DNA from: JALOAT01 sp050179875
GTDB taxonomy: Bacteria > Pseudomonadota > Gammaproteobacteria > Thiohalomonadales > Thiohalomonadaceae
NCBI GenBank assembly: GCA_050179875.1
Contig: JBFXES010000127.1
Coordinates: forward strand, 1 to 8,955
Length of the DNA: 8,955 bases
Direction of reading: 5' to 3'
The position numbers and the translations under genes are program-made. Within the stretch, counting starts at the first letter, position 1. Every line of letters begins with the position of its first letter. The notes under the pieces were generated by a model. The model ran no database searches. It saw only the letters and a list, made by a program, of their open reading frames with translations, and was not told the origin of the DNA. Shown piece by piece: positions 1-6,576 of this stretch.

Positions 1-1
1 G

Positions 2-208
2 AACACCGAAGAGCAGCAGGAACTGGCGGGCCATTTCCAGATCCGCTCCATCCCCACACTCATGCTGTTCCGTGAACAGGTGATCCTGTATTCCCAGCCA
101 GGCGCGCTGCCCGCCAACCAGCTGGAAGACCTGATCCAGAAGGCGGGCGAGATCGACATGGCGGAGGTGCACCGCCAGATCGCCGAAGAGCAGCAGCAGA
201 AAGGCTGA
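2..208 (+). CDS. Thioredoxin-family protein, C-terminal part (5' end outside window)
   Basis: The first reading frame is open from base 2 to a TGA at 206-208 and gives 68 residues. The segment IRSIPTLMLFRE (fragment residues 14-25) is the typical thioredoxin stretch around the cis-proline (P18), followed by the last beta strands and the C-terminal helix. The CxxC active site lies upstream of the window, so redox activity cannot be confirmed. The tail after the fold (EIDMAEVHRQIAEEQQQKG) is longer and more charged than in classical TrxA, which suggests one of the thioredoxin paralogues with an extended C terminus. Expected role from the family is cytoplasmic disulfide exchange or a redox-linked chaperone function. 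The gap to the next gene is 57 nt, so the two may be co-transcribed. Confidence 0.85.
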   Translation, partial: NTEEQQELAGHFQIRSIPTLMLFREQVILYSQPGALPANQLEDLIQKAGEIDMAEVHRQIAEEQQQKG

Positions 209-265
209 CCGGCACGGCACGGCGAGGCGTGGCGCGCCGCCACGTCTCGCGCCCGTTCTCATCCC

Positions 266-703
266 ATGGCCCGTCCCGTCACCCCGCCCGTCGCCGCGGA
301 CACCATCATCGAACTGGTGGATCGTCCCGACCGGCCCATCGTGCTCATCGAGCGCAAGTACCCGCCGCCGGGCTATGCCATCCCGGGCGGCTTCATGGAC
401 ATCGGCGAGACCGTGGAGCAGGCGGCGGTGCGCGAGGCCCTGGAGGAAACGGGGCTGCACGTACGCCTCACCGCCCTGCTGGGCGTCTATTCCGACCCTG
501 CGCGCGACCCGCGCGGCCAGACCGTGAGCGTGGTCTACGTGGCCGAGGCCGTGGGCGAACCCGAGGCCCGTGACGACGCCCGGGCATTGGCCATCTACTC
601 TCTGGACGCCTTGCCTGCACCGCTCGCCTTCGACCACGCCCGCATCCTGGACGACTACCGACGCTGGCGCGAAACCGGGCAGTTGCCTGGGCCGTCTGTT
701 TGA
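266..703 (+). CDS. Nudix hydrolase (ADP-ribose pyrophosphatase / nucleotide-sanitising type)
   Basis: This 145-aa protein contains a full Nudix box at residues 42-64: G42, E48, then R56-E57 and E60-E61 of the REUxEExGU core, ending G63-L64. It matches the consensus Gx5Ex7REUxEExGU except for Ala58 at the hydrophobic U position. The segment before the box (KYPPPGYAIPGGF, residues 31-43) is typical of small Nudix enzymes annotated as ADP-ribose pyrophosphatase or 8-oxo-dGTPase. Known chemistry of the family is Mg2+-dependent cleavage of a nucleoside diphosphate linked to another moiety; the substrate cannot be read from sequence. The ATG at 266 starts the conserved fold at a normal distance, but no clear Shine-Dalgarno precedes it. 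The stop is 10 nt before a CGCGGAGG repeat element. Confidence 0.9.
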   Translation: MARPVTPPVAADTIIELVDRPDRPIVLIERKYPPPGYAIPGGFMDIGETVEQAAVREALEETGLHVRLTALLGVYSDPARDPRGQTVSVVYVAEAVGEPEARDDARALAIYSLDALPAPLAFDHARILDDYRRWRETGQLPGPSV

Positions 704-713
704 CCGGCGTCGC

Positions 714-950
714 AACGCGGAGGACGCGGAGGCGCGGAGGACGCGGAGGATCTCAAGGCAGGTTTGCGGTGTATTGCGCCGTGTCGGAACCCCGAGGGCA
801 ATCGCTTCCTCCTTGTAGGAGCGACCTCAGGCCGCGATGGTTTTAATCCGCAGCAGCGAATCGCGGCCTGAGGCCGCTCCTACGGCGGTAGTCTTCGCCT
901 ATCCACACGCCTTTTCTCCGCGTCCTCCGCGCCTCCGCGTCCTCCGCGTT
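714..950. repeat. CGCGGAGG-type inverted-repeat element, copy 1, with nested REP hairpin
   Basis: The left arm (714-748) is made of CGCGGAGG-like units and is the perfect reverse complement of the right arm (916-950), 35 of 35 bases, with 167 nt between them. The element begins 10 nt after the Nudix stop codon. Similar GGACGCGGAGGCGCGGAGG repeats occur in intergenic regions of many high-GC bacteria. Short ORFs here read only as low-complexity Arg/Ala/Glu-rich or Pro/Arg/Ser-rich peptides and are not genes. A separate REP-like palindrome sits between the arms. Confidence 0.85.
815..883. repeat. REP-like palindrome (GTAGGAGCG...CGCTCCTAC)
   Basis: The 24-nt arms at 815-838 and 860-883 are reverse complements with a single mismatch (GCGACC against GGCCGC), separated by a 21-nt loop. 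The GTAGGAGCGGCCTCAGGCCGCGA-like arm resembles the repetitive extragenic palindromes common in Pseudomonas, Xanthomonas and related Gammaproteobacteria. In RNA it would form a very stable stem-loop that could protect the 3' end of the upstream transcript. There is no T-run after it, so it is not a classical intrinsic terminator. Confidence 0.85.
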
Positions 951-988
951 TATCCCTTCCAGCCATACGCTCCCCCCCAAATGGTCGC

Positions 989-1017
989 TTCAGCAAACCC
1001 GACAAGACTGATAAAGT
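989..1017 (+). promoter_or_regulatory. Weak candidate sigma70 promoter for the moxR operon
   Basis: TTCAGC (989-994) and TAAAGT (1012-1017) are separated by 17 nt and lie about 70 nt before the moxR start, in the first non-repeat sequence after the repeat element. The -35 box matches consensus at only three of six positions and the -10 box at four. Downstream, CCGGAG/CTCCGG (1043-1048 and 1052-1057) forms a short perfect hairpin in the leader. This is the best match seen but it is not strong. Confidence 0.2.
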
Positions 1018-1085
1018 ATTTCGCGAGTTATGCTTCGTGAGACCGGAGTCCCTCCGGCCACAGTGGAAAGAATCGGGGAGAGGCA

Positions 1086-2129
1086 ATGCGGCCGGCACAC
1101 ATCAGCCAGGTTCTGGAACGGGAATTCACGAGTACCCGTGAGGGTCACCACACGCCGGTGATGCTGTGGGGGCCGCCGGGCGTGGGCAAGTCGCAACTGG
1201 TGGCGCAGGTGGGTGGGCGCCACGGCGTACCGGTCATCGATATCCGACTGTCCCAGATGGAGCCGTCCGACCTGCGCGGCATACCGTTCCGCACCGGCGA
1301 CAGCGTGGAATGGGCCGTGCCCGCCATGCTGCCGGACGCCCGCCGCCACGGCCCCGAAGGCATCCTGTTCCTGGACGAGATCACCTCGGCGCCGCCCAGC
1401 GTTTCCGCCGCCGCCTACCAGCTCATCCTCGATCGCCGCCTGGGCGAATACCGGGTGCCGGAGGGCTGGGCCATTTTCGCCGCCGGCAACCGCCAGGGTG
1501 ACCGCGGCGTCACCTATGCCATGCCCGCGCCGCTGGCCAACCGCTTCGCCCATTTCGAGGTGGAGACCCACCTGGACGACTGGGTGGCCTGGGCCTACGA
1601 GGCCGGCATCGACGAGCGTGTCATCGCCTTCCTGCGCTTCCGCCCCGAGCTGCTGTTCGACTTCGACCCGGCCCACAACCCCATGGCCTTCCCCACGCCG
1701 CGCTCCTGGGAGTTCGCCCATCGCGCCCTCCGCAAGTTCGGCGACAACCCGGACCTGCTGCTGTCCTCGCTGCAGGCCTGCGTGGGCCCCGCCGCAGGCA
1801 TCGAACTGGACGCCTTCGTGCGCCACCTGGACAAGCTGCCGGACATCGACGCCATCCTCAAAGGCGAGCCCGTGCCCATCCCGCGCGAGGTGGACCTGCA
1901 ATACGCCATCGCCGCCGCCCTGGTGGGCCGCGCCATCCGCGCGCGCGGCAGCGCCGAGGCCAAGGCCGTGTACGGCGCCATCCTCAACTTCGCGGGCCGT
2001 TTCCCCGAACGGGAAATGGGCGTCATGCTCGTCTCCGACATGCACCGCGCCATCGGCCAGCCCATCTTCAACGTCCCCGAATTCTCCCCCTGGGCGAAGG
2101 CGGTGGCCGACGTGATGCTTTACGCGTAG
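1086..2129 (+). CDS. MoxR-type AAA+ ATPase
   Basis: This 347-aa protein has a Walker A motif GPPGVGKS at residues 29-36, a Walker B ILFLDE at 93-98, a sensor-1-like segment FAAGNRQ at 131-137 with the Asn at 135, and a conserved PLANRF at 149-154 that holds the presumed arginine finger. This motif order is that of MoxR-like AAA+ ATPases, which work with VWA-domain partners as metal-dependent chaperones that activate or insert cofactors into target enzymes. The ATG is preceded closely by a strong purine-rich site (GGGGAGAGG, 1075-1083), which fixes the start. The next gene encodes exactly the expected kind of VWA partner. The pair is split by a 130-nt repeat element, which may lower or decouple expression of the partner. 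The client is unknown; the nearby dsrS-like gene makes a sulfur-metabolism client possible but unproven. Confidence 0.9.
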   Translation: MRPAHISQVLEREFTSTREGHHTPVMLWGPPGVGKSQLVAQVGGRHGVPVIDIRLSQMEPSDLRGIPFRTGDSVEWAVPAMLPDARRHGPEGILFLDEITSAPPSVSAAAYQLILDRRLGEYRVPEGWAIFAAGNRQGDRGVTYAMPAPLANRFAHFEVETHLDDWVAWAYEAGIDERVIAFLRFRPELLFDFDPAHNPMAFPTPRSWEFAHRALRKFGDNPDLLLSSLQACVGPAAGIELDAFVRHLDKLPDIDAILKGEPVPIPREVDLQYAIAAALVGRAIRARGSAEAKAVYGAILNFAGRFPEREMGVMLVSDMHRAIGQPIFNVPEFSPWAKAVADVMLYA

Positions 2130-2141
2130 CCATCACGTTGT

Positions 2142-2271
2142 AACGCGGAGGCCGCGGAGACGCGGAGATCGCAGAGAAAAAACACGTTCCATTCGGAGAG
2201 AAGCGCATGCGAAATACTCTGGTGATCCTCCGCGTCCTCCGCGCCTCCGCGTCCTCCGCGTCCTCCGCGTT
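2142..2271. repeat. CGCGGAGG-type inverted-repeat element, copy 2, inside the moxR operon
   Basis: The left arm (2142-2168) carries three CGCGGAG-like units and the right arm (2227-2271) carries five to six units in the opposite orientation, so the two can pair imperfectly around a loop of about 58 nt. The right arm has one more unit than copy 1, indicating unit gain or loss. It starts 12 nt after the moxR stop and ends 12 nt before the next start codon, so it fills nearly the whole gap between two genes whose products normally act together. Confidence 0.85.
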
Positions 2272-2283
2272 TTTGGGCGGATC

Positions 2284-3525
2284 ATGAACAGCAACCTCGA
2301 AACCAAACTCGCCGCCGCGCGCACGCGCCTGATCCTGGACAAGCCGTTCCTGGGCGCGCTGGTGCTGCGCCTGCCCATGAAGGCGGCGGGTCGGTGGTGT
2401 CGCACCACGGCCACGGATGCGCGGGCGTTCTATTACAACCCGGACTACATCGGCGGGCTTTCCGTGGAGCAGACCCAGTTCGTGCTGGCCCATGAGGCGC
2501 TACACTGCGCGCTGTCGCATTTCGCGCGGCGCCAGCATCGTCAGAAGTCGCGCTGGGACGTGGCCTGCGACCTCGCGGTCAATCCCATCCTCATCGCCGA
2601 CGGCCTGCGGCCCACCCCCGATGCGCTGTATCTGAAGGAATTCGAGGGCATGACCGCGGAGGAGATCTATCCCTGCCAGGACGAGCACGAAGACCTCGAA
2701 CCCCAGGACGATCACCTCTACGACCAGGACGAGAGCGAAGGCGGCACGCGCGGCGAGGGCAGCGGTCGCAGCGACAACCAGGCCCCCGGCGGCGGCAGGC
2801 CGCAGCAAGGCGAGGGGCAGGGCGGCCGGCCGCAAAGTCATGAGTTCGAGGACGAGATGCGCGGCGAAGATCGCCCCGCACCGCTCTCCCACGAGGAACG
2901 CGAGCAACTGGCGGTGCAGTGGCGTCAGCGCCTCGCCGGCGCCGCGCAGCAGGCCATGCAGGCAGGCAAGCTGAGCGGCCCGCTGGCGCGCCTGGTCGAT
3001 CACCTGCTGCAGCCGCAATTGCCGTGGCGCGCGCTGCTGGCGCGCTTCATGAGCGCAACCGCGCGCGACGACTACAATTACACGCGACCTTCACGCCGCG
3101 AGGGCGCGGCCATTCTGCCGAGCCTGCGCAGCCACGAAGTGAACGTGGTGATTGCCCTGGACACCAGCGGTTCCATTTCCGATGCCGAGATGCGCCAGTT
3201 CCTCTCCGAGGTGGATGCACTCAAGGCGCAGGTGCGCGCGCGCGTGACCCTGTTCGCCTGCGATGCCGACCTGGCGCAGGACGGGCCGTGGCGCTACGAG
3301 CCCTGGGAAGAATTCGCGCTGCCGCGCGAATTCCCCGGCGGCGGCGGCACCGACTTCCGCCCCGTGTTCGACTGGATCGCGCGCGAGGGCGAACGACCCG
3401 ATCTGCTGGTGTATTTCACCGATGCGAAAGGCCGGTTTCCCGAGCGCGAACCCGCGTATCCGGTGGTCTGGCTGGTCAAGGGCCGCGGCAGGGTGCCGTG
3501 GGGCCAGCGCATCCAGCTCAATTGA
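2284..3525 (+). CDS. DUF2201-type protein: putative metallopeptidase domain plus VWA-like domain
   Basis: This 413-aa protein has two domains. The N-terminal part (about residues 5-135) contains HEALHCALSH (70-79), a zincin-like HExxH motif with a further His at 79, as in the putative metallopeptidase half of DUF2201 proteins. A Gly/Asp/Glu/Gln-rich linker spans about 140-205. The C-terminal part (about 288-413) is VWA-like, with the MIDAS signature DTSGS at 293-297, the GGGGTDF metal-site segment at 352-358 and YFTDAKG at 377-383. Such proteins are encoded beside MoxR ATPases and are thought to act with them as metal-dependent chaperones; peptidase activity has not been shown for the family as far as I know. 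The ATG at 2284 follows a weak GGGCGGA ribosome site and lies only 12 nt after a strong hairpin-forming repeat. The next gene starts 9 nt after the stop. Confidence 0.88.
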   Translation: MNSNLETKLAAARTRLILDKPFLGALVLRLPMKAAGRWCRTTATDARAFYYNPDYIGGLSVEQTQFVLAHEALHCALSHFARRQHRQKSRWDVACDLAVNPILIADGLRPTPDALYLKEFEGMTAEEIYPCQDEHEDLEPQDDHLYDQDESEGGTRGEGSGRSDNQAPGGGRPQQGEGQGGRPQSHEFEDEMRGEDRPAPLSHEEREQLAVQWRQRLAGAAQQAMQAGKLSGPLARLVDHLLQPQLPWRALLARFMSATARDDYNYTRPSRREGAAILPSLRSHEVNVVIALDTSGSISDAEMRQFLSEVDALKAQVRARVTLFACDADLAQDGPWRYEPWEEFALPREFPGGGGTDFRPVFDWIAREGERPDLLVYFTDAKGRFPEREPAYPVVWLVKGRGRVPWGQRIQLN

Positions 3526-3534
3526 ACGACAACG

Positions 3535-4641
3535 ATGAATCTGAGTGCCGAAGACAGTCTGCGCCTGAACGTGCTGGTCACCAATGCCGAGGCGGTACGC
3601 ATCGACGAGAATGCCATGGCCGTGTACGGCCTCCAGGCCGGGCGCGAATTGAAGGTCCAGCTCAATCCCACCTGCAACGGCGACAAGTACCTGGGCTACG
3701 TGCGCGAACTGCTGTCGGGCGCGGTGCTGGATTCGCCCGGCGGCTACCCGGTGTTCCTGCGGCGCTGGACGCGCATGGGCCAGATCGATCACGACCAGCT
3801 CGATCGCCTGCTGCGCCTGGGCGAGCCCGAGGCGGTGATGGCGGTGGTGTGCTCGCCCGGCCTCACCGATGACCTGGCGCGCCGCGCCTGGTGGGCGGCG
3901 CCCTCCGCCGAACACGCCCGGCGCATGCTGGAGCACCCGCGCGTGGCGCAGGGCGTCATGGGCCCGGTGCTGGCGGAATACCTCATCGAATACCTGCCGT
4001 TCGAGACCGAGCACCGCGACATGCTCGAATCCGTGCGGCTGGTGCTGCAGCCCGGGCTCATCACGCCGGAACGCCGCCAGCGCCTGTGGGAGGCGGGGCG
4101 CAGCAAGAAGACCTATCGCGTGGGTTTCCTCCGCGCCGTGCCCGACGAACTGCCCGAGCCGCTGCCCGCGCGCCGGGATGCGGTCGAGTACACCGCGTCC
4201 CTCGCCGCCGTCGACGTCCCCGCGTCCCTCCTGCTGCGCAAGCTGCTCGACGGCATGGGCCAGACCTTCCTCGACGTCGCCGCCGATGCGCTGCGCCGGC
4301 CGGCCGATCAGGACGTGGTCACGGCGCTGCTCGACGCCATCGGCGACTATTTCCGCGACCTGCGCAGCGGCGCGGCGGGACTGCGCACGGTGGCGGCCAT
4401 GGAGCAACGCGTCGCCGAGCGCATGGCCGATCCGCACGACATGGTCGCGCCGCTGCTGGCCGCGGTGCCGGCGCTGCGCGCCGAGCTGGAAGCCATGCTG
4501 TTCCTCGCCGAAGTCAGCGAATCCGCGGTCACCGAGATCTTCGCCCGCTCGGACGCGGTGGGCTCCGTGATGCGCGCACGCATCGAGCCCGTGGTGAAAC
4601 CCATCCTGGCGCGCATGGCGATATTGCGCGGAGCGGCCTGA
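3535..4641 (+). CDS. dsrS: DsrS-like protein (sulfur-oxidation associated, function unknown)
   Basis: This 368-aa protein is soluble in appearance: no signal peptide, no membrane segment, mostly helical, rich in Leu, Ala, Arg and Glu. The N-terminal segment (EDSLRLNVLVTN, AVRIDENAMAVYGL, RELLSGAVLDSPGGYPVFLR, WTRMG) and the middle (LARRAWWAAPSAEHARRML, EYLPFETE, SVRLVLQPGLI) match my memory of DsrS, encoded at the end of the dsr cluster in Allochromatium-type sulfur oxidisers. The role of DsrS is not established. No other dsr gene is in the window, so this copy is outside a visible dsr operon. It starts 9 nt after the previous stop with little Shine-Dalgarno, suggesting translational coupling, and its TGA overlaps the next ATG. 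The identification rests on recalled similarity, not on a catalytic motif. Otherwise it is a conserved hypothetical protein. Confidence 0.6.
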   Translation: MNLSAEDSLRLNVLVTNAEAVRIDENAMAVYGLQAGRELKVQLNPTCNGDKYLGYVRELLSGAVLDSPGGYPVFLRRWTRMGQIDHDQLDRLLRLGEPEAVMAVVCSPGLTDDLARRAWWAAPSAEHARRMLEHPRVAQGVMGPVLAEYLIEYLPFETEHRDMLESVRLVLQPGLITPERRQRLWEAGRSKKTYRVGFLRAVPDELPEPLPARRDAVEYTASLAAVDVPASLLLRKLLDGMGQTFLDVAADALRRPADQDVVTALLDAIGDYFRDLRSGAAGLRTVAAMEQRVAERMADPHDMVAPLLAAVPALRAELEAMLFLAEVSESAVTEIFARSDAVGSVMRARIEPVVKPILARMAILRGAA

Positions 4642-5189
4642 TGGGGCACCCGTTGCAGATCACCCGCGTCGCCCTGGGACTCACGGTCAGCGTGCCGGAG
4701 GACCTGGTGGAACTGAACATGGGTTATCTGCCCTGGGTGCTGGGCGACAGTCTCGCCGCGCAGGTGAGTGCCGAGGTGGCCGAACGCAAGCTGGGCTATT
4801 TCCCCGCCGTGGACTATTTCCGGCGCGAAGCCGGACGGGTCGACCCGGACCTGATCTCGCTCATCGACGAAGTGGGCCAGTTCTGCATCGACTTCACCCG
4901 GCGCGAACTGCGGCGCCGTCTTTCGCGCGTGTTCTCCAACGTGCAGATCGAACAGGCGCAATGCCTGGCCTACACCCTGCCGCGCGTACGCCCGAGCCAG
5001 CCCCACGCCGTCACCGAACTGGGCCGCCACTTCTCGCCCGACAAGGTCCGGCTCAACCTGGTGCTGTCCACCATTCAGAAAGTGACCACCGAAGAGCCCG
5101 TCTCACTCACCGTGCGCAAGGTCACCCACTGGGGCCGCGAGCCCTTCGCCTGCTTCGAGGTCAACGGCACGCGCCTGCTGGGGACCTGA
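4641..5189 (+). CDS. Conserved-looking hypothetical protein coupled to dsrS
   Basis: This 182-aa protein is not recognised. The ATG at 4641 shares its A with the TGA of the dsrS-like gene (TGATG overlap), and GGAG at 4630-4633 lies 7 nt upstream, so start and coupling are well supported. GC-rich third positions like those of its neighbours indicate a real gene. It has no signal peptide and no clear membrane segment. The N-terminal 60 residues alternate hydrophobic strands and short helices, a charged helix (RRELRRRLSRVF) lies near residues 91-102, and the C terminus (residues 130-182) looks like beta strands. Two Cys (about residues 85 and 108) are isolated and do not form a CxxC. The operon position suggests work with the MoxR/VWA pair or DsrS, but no function can be assigned. 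Confidence 0.75.
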   Translation: MGHPLQITRVALGLTVSVPEDLVELNMGYLPWVLGDSLAAQVSAEVAERKLGYFPAVDYFRREAGRVDPDLISLIDEVGQFCIDFTRRELRRRLSRVFSNVQIEQAQCLAYTLPRVRPSQPHAVTELGRHFSPDKVRLNLVLSTIQKVTTEEPVSLTVRKVTHWGREPFACFEVNGTRLLGT

Positions 5190-5192
5190 AGT

Positions 5193-5243
5193 CCGCCAAT
5201 GAACGCAAATAAACGCGAATACCAGTCGTATGTGAACGCGAAT
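5193..5243. repeat. AACGCAAATAAACGCGAAT-type short repeat units
   Basis: Three related 10-mers occur at 5201-5210, 5211-5220 and 5234-5243 (GAACGCAAAT, AAACGCGAAT, GAACGCGAAT), starting about 10 nt after the preceding stop. The CCGCCAATGAACGC-like start is a type of intergenic repeat seen in many Proteobacteria. No coding potential. Confidence 0.6.
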
Positions 5244-5251
5244 CGCGGTCA

Positions 5252-5320
5252 TTGCGAAGCTACGTGACATCTTCGGGCCGCGTAGGTTACGCAGGCGCTG
5301 GGCGCGCCAACGTAACCTGC
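5252..5320. repeat. REP-like element A, copy 1 (direct repeat plus hairpin)
   Basis: It begins with a 25-nt segment (5252-5276) that is repeated exactly at 5441-5465. Then follows a long stem-loop: GTAGGTTACG (5282-5291) pairs with CGTAACCTGC (5311-5320) with one mismatch, and inside it GGCGC (5294-5298) pairs with GCGCC (5304-5308) around a 5-nt loop. The two-step stem with a small AC/AA bulge is conserved in copy 2. Confidence 0.8.
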
Positions 5321-5334
5321 ACCATTCGATGCCC

Positions 5335-5413
5335 CATCCTGTCGTTCTCCCAATGGGAGCAGGGACTCGGCTGGAAGATTCGTCCCTTCTCCCTCCGGGA
5401 GAAGGACAGGATG
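5335..5413. repeat. Imperfect inverted repeat (CATCCTGTC..TTCTCCC type)
   Basis: The arms at 5335-5351 and 5397-5413 are 17 nt long and reverse complementary at 16 positions. The right half contains a second small palindrome, CTTCTCCCTCCGGGAGAAG (5387-5405). This is another family, similar to CCTTCTCCC/GGGAGAAGG repeats common between genes in Gammaproteobacteria, lying between the two copies of element A. Confidence 0.75.
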
Positions 5414-5440
5414 AGGGGATCAATTCAGTCGTAGATGACG

Positions 5441-5505
5441 TTGCGAAGCTACGTGACATCTTCGGTCTGCGTTCGTCACGTAGGCGCTGGCCGCGCCAAC
5501 GTGAC
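5441..5505. repeat. REP-like element A, copy 2
   Basis: It begins with the same 25 nt as copy 1. The hairpin that follows is GTCACG (5475-5480) pairing with CGTGAC (5500-5505), with inner GGCGC (5483-5487) and GCGCC (5493-5497). The stem changes relative to copy 1 (TTACG to TCACG, CGTAA to CGTGA) are compensatory, so the hairpin itself is what has been kept. Confidence 0.8.
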
Positions 5506-5595
5506 CTACGCCACTTGAATACGCGGGCCCAACGCTGCCGCAGGACGCGACCAATCGGGTATCCTTGGGCCCTCATCGAACACCCGCAACAGCCC

Positions 5596-6576
5596 ATGTC
5601 CGTCCATCCACGCACCGGCATCCTCATCACCAACCTCGGCTCCCCCGACGCGCCGACGCCGGCGGCGTTGCGCCGCTATCTGGCGGAATTCCTCTGGGAC
5701 CGGCGCATCGTGGACCTGCCGCGACTGCTGTGGTGGCCCGTCCTGCACGGCATCATCCTGCGCACACGCCCAGCGCGCTCCGCGCGCCTGTACGAAGCCA
5801 TCTGGACCGACGAGGGCTCACCGCTCATCAACATCACCCGCCGCCAGCGCGACGCGCTCACTGCCGCGCTGCGCGCGCGCACGGGGCTGGACCTGCCGGT
5901 GGCCTTCGGCATGCGCTACGGCAACCCCTCCATCGCGAGCGCCCTGAGCGAGCTGGACGCCGCCGGCGTCCAGCGCCTGATCGTGCTGCCGCTCTACCCG
6001 CAGAACTCCTGCAGCACCACCGGCTCCACCTTCGACGCCCTGACCGACGCCATGCGCCAGCGCCGCTTCGTACCCGACCTGCACTTCATCGGCGACTACC
6101 ACGACCACCGGGGCTACGTCGCCGCCCTGGTCGCCTCCATCCGCGAGGCTTGGGCAACCCAGCCGGCCGCCGAAAAGCTGCTGTTCTCCTTCCACGGCAC
6201 CCCCAAACGCTTCCGCAGTGAAGGCGACGTGTACTACGAGCAATGCATGTACACGGCCGGCCAGGTGGCCGCCCAACTCCAACTCCCACCGGACCGCTGG
6301 CAGGTGGTGTTCCAGTCCCGCTTCGGCCGCGAGGAATGGCTCAAGCCCTATGCCGATGAAACCATCGCCGCGCTCGGAAGCGAAGGCATCGCCAGCGTGG
6401 ACGTGATCTGCCCGGGCTTCGCCGCCGACTGCCTGGAAACCCTCGAAGAAATGGCCGAGACCAACCGCAAACTGTTCCTGAACGCAGGCGGCAAGGCCTA
6501 CCGCTACATCCCAGCGCTGAACGACCGCGAAGACCACATCGCTTTTTTAGCCGATATCGTGGTTGGCGCTCTGTAA
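5596..6576 (+). CDS. hemH: Ferrochelatase (protohaem ferro-lyase)
   Basis: This 326-aa protein inserts Fe2+ into protoporphyrin IX in the last step of protohaem synthesis. It aligns over its full length with the Escherichia coli type: GILITNLGSPDAPTP near the N terminus, RYLAEFLWDRRIVDLPRLLWWP, GSPLINITR, FGMRYGNPS, VLPLYPQNSCST, FQSRFGREEWLKPY and CPGFAADCLETLEEMAE. The metal-binding residues are present: His200 in SFHGTPKR and Glu281 in DCLETLEE, spaced like His183 and Glu264 of the Bacillus enzyme. The frame is open further upstream to 5329, but that part is repeat DNA; the ATG at 5596 gives the usual length and puts the first conserved residues directly after the start. No good Shine-Dalgarno is visible. 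No clear Fe-S cluster Cys motif is seen at the C terminus. It is the last core gene before the composition change. Confidence 0.97.
   Translation: MSVHPRTGILITNLGSPDAPTPAALRRYLAEFLWDRRIVDLPRLLWWPVLHGIILRTRPARSARLYEAIWTDEGSPLINITRRQRDALTAALRARTGLDLPVAFGMRYGNPSIASALSELDAAGVQRLIVLPLYPQNSCSTTGSTFDALTDAMRQRRFVPDLHFIGDYHDHRGYVAALVASIREAWATQPAAEKLLFSFHGTPKRFRSEGDVYYEQCMYTAGQVAAQLQLPPDRWQVVFQSRFGREEWLKPYADETIAALGSEGIASVDVICPGFAADCLETLEEMAETNRKLFLNAGGKAYRYIPALNDREDHIAFLADIVVGAL

Noticed and set aside
714..748. Regular CGCGGAGG units as a CRISPR-like array
   Set aside because: Units are about 8 nt, without unique spacers of constant length, and form inverted arms; no cas gene is near.
837..1040. Short plus-strand ORF between the Nudix and moxR genes
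   Set aside because: It begins in the REP loop and runs through the repeat arm; no ribosome site and repeat-derived composition.
990..2045. Long minus-strand open frame (351 codons) opposite the moxR gene
   Set aside because: It mirrors a well-supported AAA+ gene with all motifs; the antisense product is His/Gly/Ala-rich without any domain, a usual effect of high GC.
3091..4437. Long minus-strand open frame (448 codons) opposite the VWA and dsrS-like genes
   Set aside because: It spans two genes on the other strand and gives a low-complexity Arg/His/Ala/Gln product; no ribosome site or domain.
5329..5595. Upstream extension of hemH in frame
   Set aside because: The extension translates repeat DNA and would add 89 residues before a fold that normally starts within a few residues of the first Met.
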